From contig NZ_SMTG01000002.1 in NCBI RefSeq assembly GCF_004358165.1, positions 1,488,001 through 1,552,000 on the forward strand: DNA of 64,000 nucleotides, given 5' to 3'. This document shows positions 62,519 to 64,000 of the stretch, piece by piece. A program made the position numbers and the translations under genes. Numbering within the stretch: the first letter of the stretch is position 1; every line of letters starts with the position of its first letter. The notes under the pieces were generated by a model. It had not been told where the DNA came from. It made no database searches and was given only the letters and a program-made list of their open reading frames with translations. This stretch comes from Luteimonas terrae. Its GTDB lineage: Bacteria; Pseudomonadota; Gammaproteobacteria; Xanthomonadales; Xanthomonadaceae.

Positions 62519-64000
62519 TCAGAGCATCGGCAGCTTGAGACCCTGCGTCTTCGCGCAGTCTTTCGCGATGTCGTAGCCGGCATCGGCGTGGCGCATCACG
62601 CCGGTGCCGGGGTCGTTCCACAGCACGCGCGCGATGCGCGCATCGGCGGCCTCGCTGCCATCGCAGACGATCACCACGCCCGAGTGCTGCGAGTAGCCCA
62701 TGCCGACGCCGCCGCCGTGGTGCAGCGAGACCCAGGTCGCGCCGCCGGCGACGTTGAGCATCGCGTTGAGCAGCGGCCAGTCGCTGACCGCGTCGCTGCC
62801 GTCGAACATGGCTTCGGTCTCGCGGTTCGGCGAGGCGACCGAACCGGAATCCAGATGATCGCGCCCGATCACGATCGGCGCCTTGAGTTCACCGTTGCGC
62901 ACCATTTCGTTGAACGCGAGGCCCAGCTTGTCGCGCAGGCCCAGGCCGACCCAGCAGATGCGCGCCGGCAGGCCCTGGTAGGCGATGCGTTCGGCGGCCA
63001 TGTCCAGCCAGCGATGCAGGTGCGTGTCGTCGGGAATGAGTTCCTTGACCTTGGCATCGGTCTTCGCGATGTCTTCCGGATCACCCGACAGCGCGACCCA
63101 TCGGAACGGGCCGATGCCGCGGCAGAACAGCGGCCGCACGTAGGCCGGCACGAAGCCGGGGAAATCGAAGGCATTGGTGCAGCCTTCGTCCCGCGCCATC
63201 TGGCGGATGTTGTTGCCGTAGTCGACCGTGGGGATGCCCTGCGCGTGGAAGGCCAGCATCGCCTCGACGTGCACGCGCATCGAGGCCTTGGCCGCGTCGC
63301 GCACGGCCCCGGGATTCGCGGTCTGCTCGGCGATCCAGCGCTCGACGCTCCAGCCGATCGGCAGATAGCCGTGCACCGGGTCGTGCGCGCTGGTCTGGTC
63401 GGTCACGCAGTCCGGGCGCGCGCCACGCTTCACCAGCTCGGGCAACACGTCGGCGGCGTTGCCGAGTAGCGCGATCGACCTGGCCTCGCCGGCCTGCGTG
63501 TATTTCGTGATGCGCGCGAGCGCATCGTCGAGATCGTCGGCCTGCTCGTCGACGTAACGGGTCTTGAGCCGGAAATCGATGCGGCTCTGCTGGCACTCGA
63601 TGGTGAGCGAACACGCGCCGGCCAGACTCGCGGCCAGCGGCTGCGCGCCGCCCATGCCGCCGAGGCCGGCGGTCAGGATCCACTTGCCGGTCAGATCGCC
63701 GCCGTAGTGCTGGCGGCCCATCTCGACGAAGGTCTCGTAGGTGCCCTGCACGATGCCCTGGCTGCCGATGTAGATCCACGAACCCGCGGTCATCTGGCCG
63801 TACATCGCCAGACCCTTGCGGTCGAGTTCGTGGAAGTGTTCCCACGTCGCCCAGTGCGGCACGAGGTTGGAATTGGCGATCAGCACGCGCGGCGCGTCGG
63901 CGTGCGTTCGGAACACGCCGACCGGCTTGCCCGACTGCACCAGCAGGGTCTCGTCGTCGCCGAGGGTCTTTAGCGATTCGAGGATCGCGTCGTAGCAGGC
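62519..64000 (-). CDS. hutU: Urocanate hydratase HutU, N-terminus cut by window edge
   Basis: The minus frame is open to the last base, giving 493 aa of about 555. Signatures are the NAD-binding [29 protein letters not shown] and [20 protein letters not shown]. The active-site [20 protein letters not shown] and [20 protein letters not shown] are also present. The enzyme converts urocanate to imidazolone propionate in histidine breakdown. The missing part is about 60 aa at the N-terminus; the rest of a hut operon would be expected beyond 64000. Confidence 0.96.
   Translation of the reverse strand, partial: ACYDAILESLKTLGDDETLLVQSGKPVGVFRTHADAPRVLIANSNLVPHWATWEHFHELDRKGLAMYGQMTAGSWIYIGSQGIVQGTYETFVEMGRQHYGGDLTGKWILTAGLGGMGGAQPLAASLAGACSLTIECQQSRIDFRLKTRYVDEQADDLDDALARITKYTQAGEARSIALLGNAADVLPELVKRGARPDCVTDQTSAHDPVHGYLPIGWSVERWIAEQTANPGAVRDAAKASMRVHVEAMLAFHAQGIPTVDYGNNIRQMARDEGCTNAFDFPGFVPAYVRPLFCRGIGPFRWVALSGDPEDIAKTDAKVKELIPDDTHLHRWLDMAAERIAYQGLPARICWVGLGLRDKLGLAFNEMVRNGELKAPIVIGRDHLDSGSVASPNRETEAMFDGSDAVSDWPLLNAMLNVAGGATWVSLHHGGGVGMGYSQHSGVVIVCDGSEAADARIARVLWNDPGTGVMRHADAGYDIAKDCAKTQGLKLPML

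Overview
The window is high-GC, gene-dense DNA that looks like a chromosome segment of the Xanthomonadaceae/Lysobacteraceae (Lysobacter/Luteimonas-like gammaproteobacterium). This placement is inferred from the minor-pilin cluster layout, the Oar-like and Caulobacter-type TonB-dependent receptors, HD-GYP proteins carrying a DUF3391-like N-terminus, and dispersed GC-rich intergenic repeats. I saw no rRNA, tRNA, CRISPR array, integrase, transposase or prophage genes. All calls come from reading the sequence; no database search was run.

Layout. 1-5.9 kb: minor-pilin operon fimT-pilV-pilW-pilX-pilY1 on the minus strand, with PilY1 cut by the window edge and carrying a PA14-like insert. 6.1-10.9 kb: nucleosidase PpnN and an Oar-like TonB receptor. 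11.2-13.6 kb: overlapping marC / SDR / grxD genes, divergent from a superoxide-dismutase-like protein that lacks two metal ligands. 13.6-19.8 kb: cyclic-di-GMP genes (EAL with a dead GGDEF, HD-GYP with an altered HD pair, GAF-GGDEF), with two transporters between them. 20-26.4 kb: S4 RNA-binding protein, DUF4019 and DUF2207 proteins, a SoxR / quinone-oxidoreductase pair sharing a clear SoxR-type promoter, and an ABC exporter. 26.4-26.9 kb: non-coding repeat mosaic.

26.9-36.4 kb: COG3904-like lipoprotein, alpha/beta hydrolase, exported methyltransferase overlapping an amino-acid permease, an MrfA/MrfB-like helicase-exonuclease operon, a PfpI protein and a MAPEG protein. 36.4-39.9 kb: AT-rich spacer and a second TonB receptor with a strong terminator. 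40-46.7 kb: small proteins, a VIT/VWA/TPR/DUF2135 protein carrying a receptor-like N-terminal motif, a MerR regulator divergent from a glutaredoxin-MauE fusion, DUF1428, and a glycine-zipper protein. 46.8-52.7 kb: MgtC, old yellow enzyme, two small exported proteins, a DHFR-like protein, and a BlaI/M56 pair with twin operators and an unusual heptad-repeat tail.

52.8-64 kb: a probable operon rpoE-chrR-SMP30-AAA, divergent from a DODA-type dioxygenase; an MHS transporter; a second ECF sigma factor coupled to a membrane protein; MsrB; DUF305; and urocanate hydratase running off the right edge.

Functionally the region is rich in stress, redox and envelope functions: SoxR, ECF sigma/ChrR, MerR-glutaredoxin, MsrB, OYE, GrxD, the SOD-like protein, BlaI/M56 and MrfAB. 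The best candidates for something undescribed are the ligand-less SOD-like protein next to grxD, the M56 protein with heptad repeats, the receptor-like motif inside the VIT protein, the MerR/glutaredoxin-MauE unit, and the PA14-bearing PilY1.
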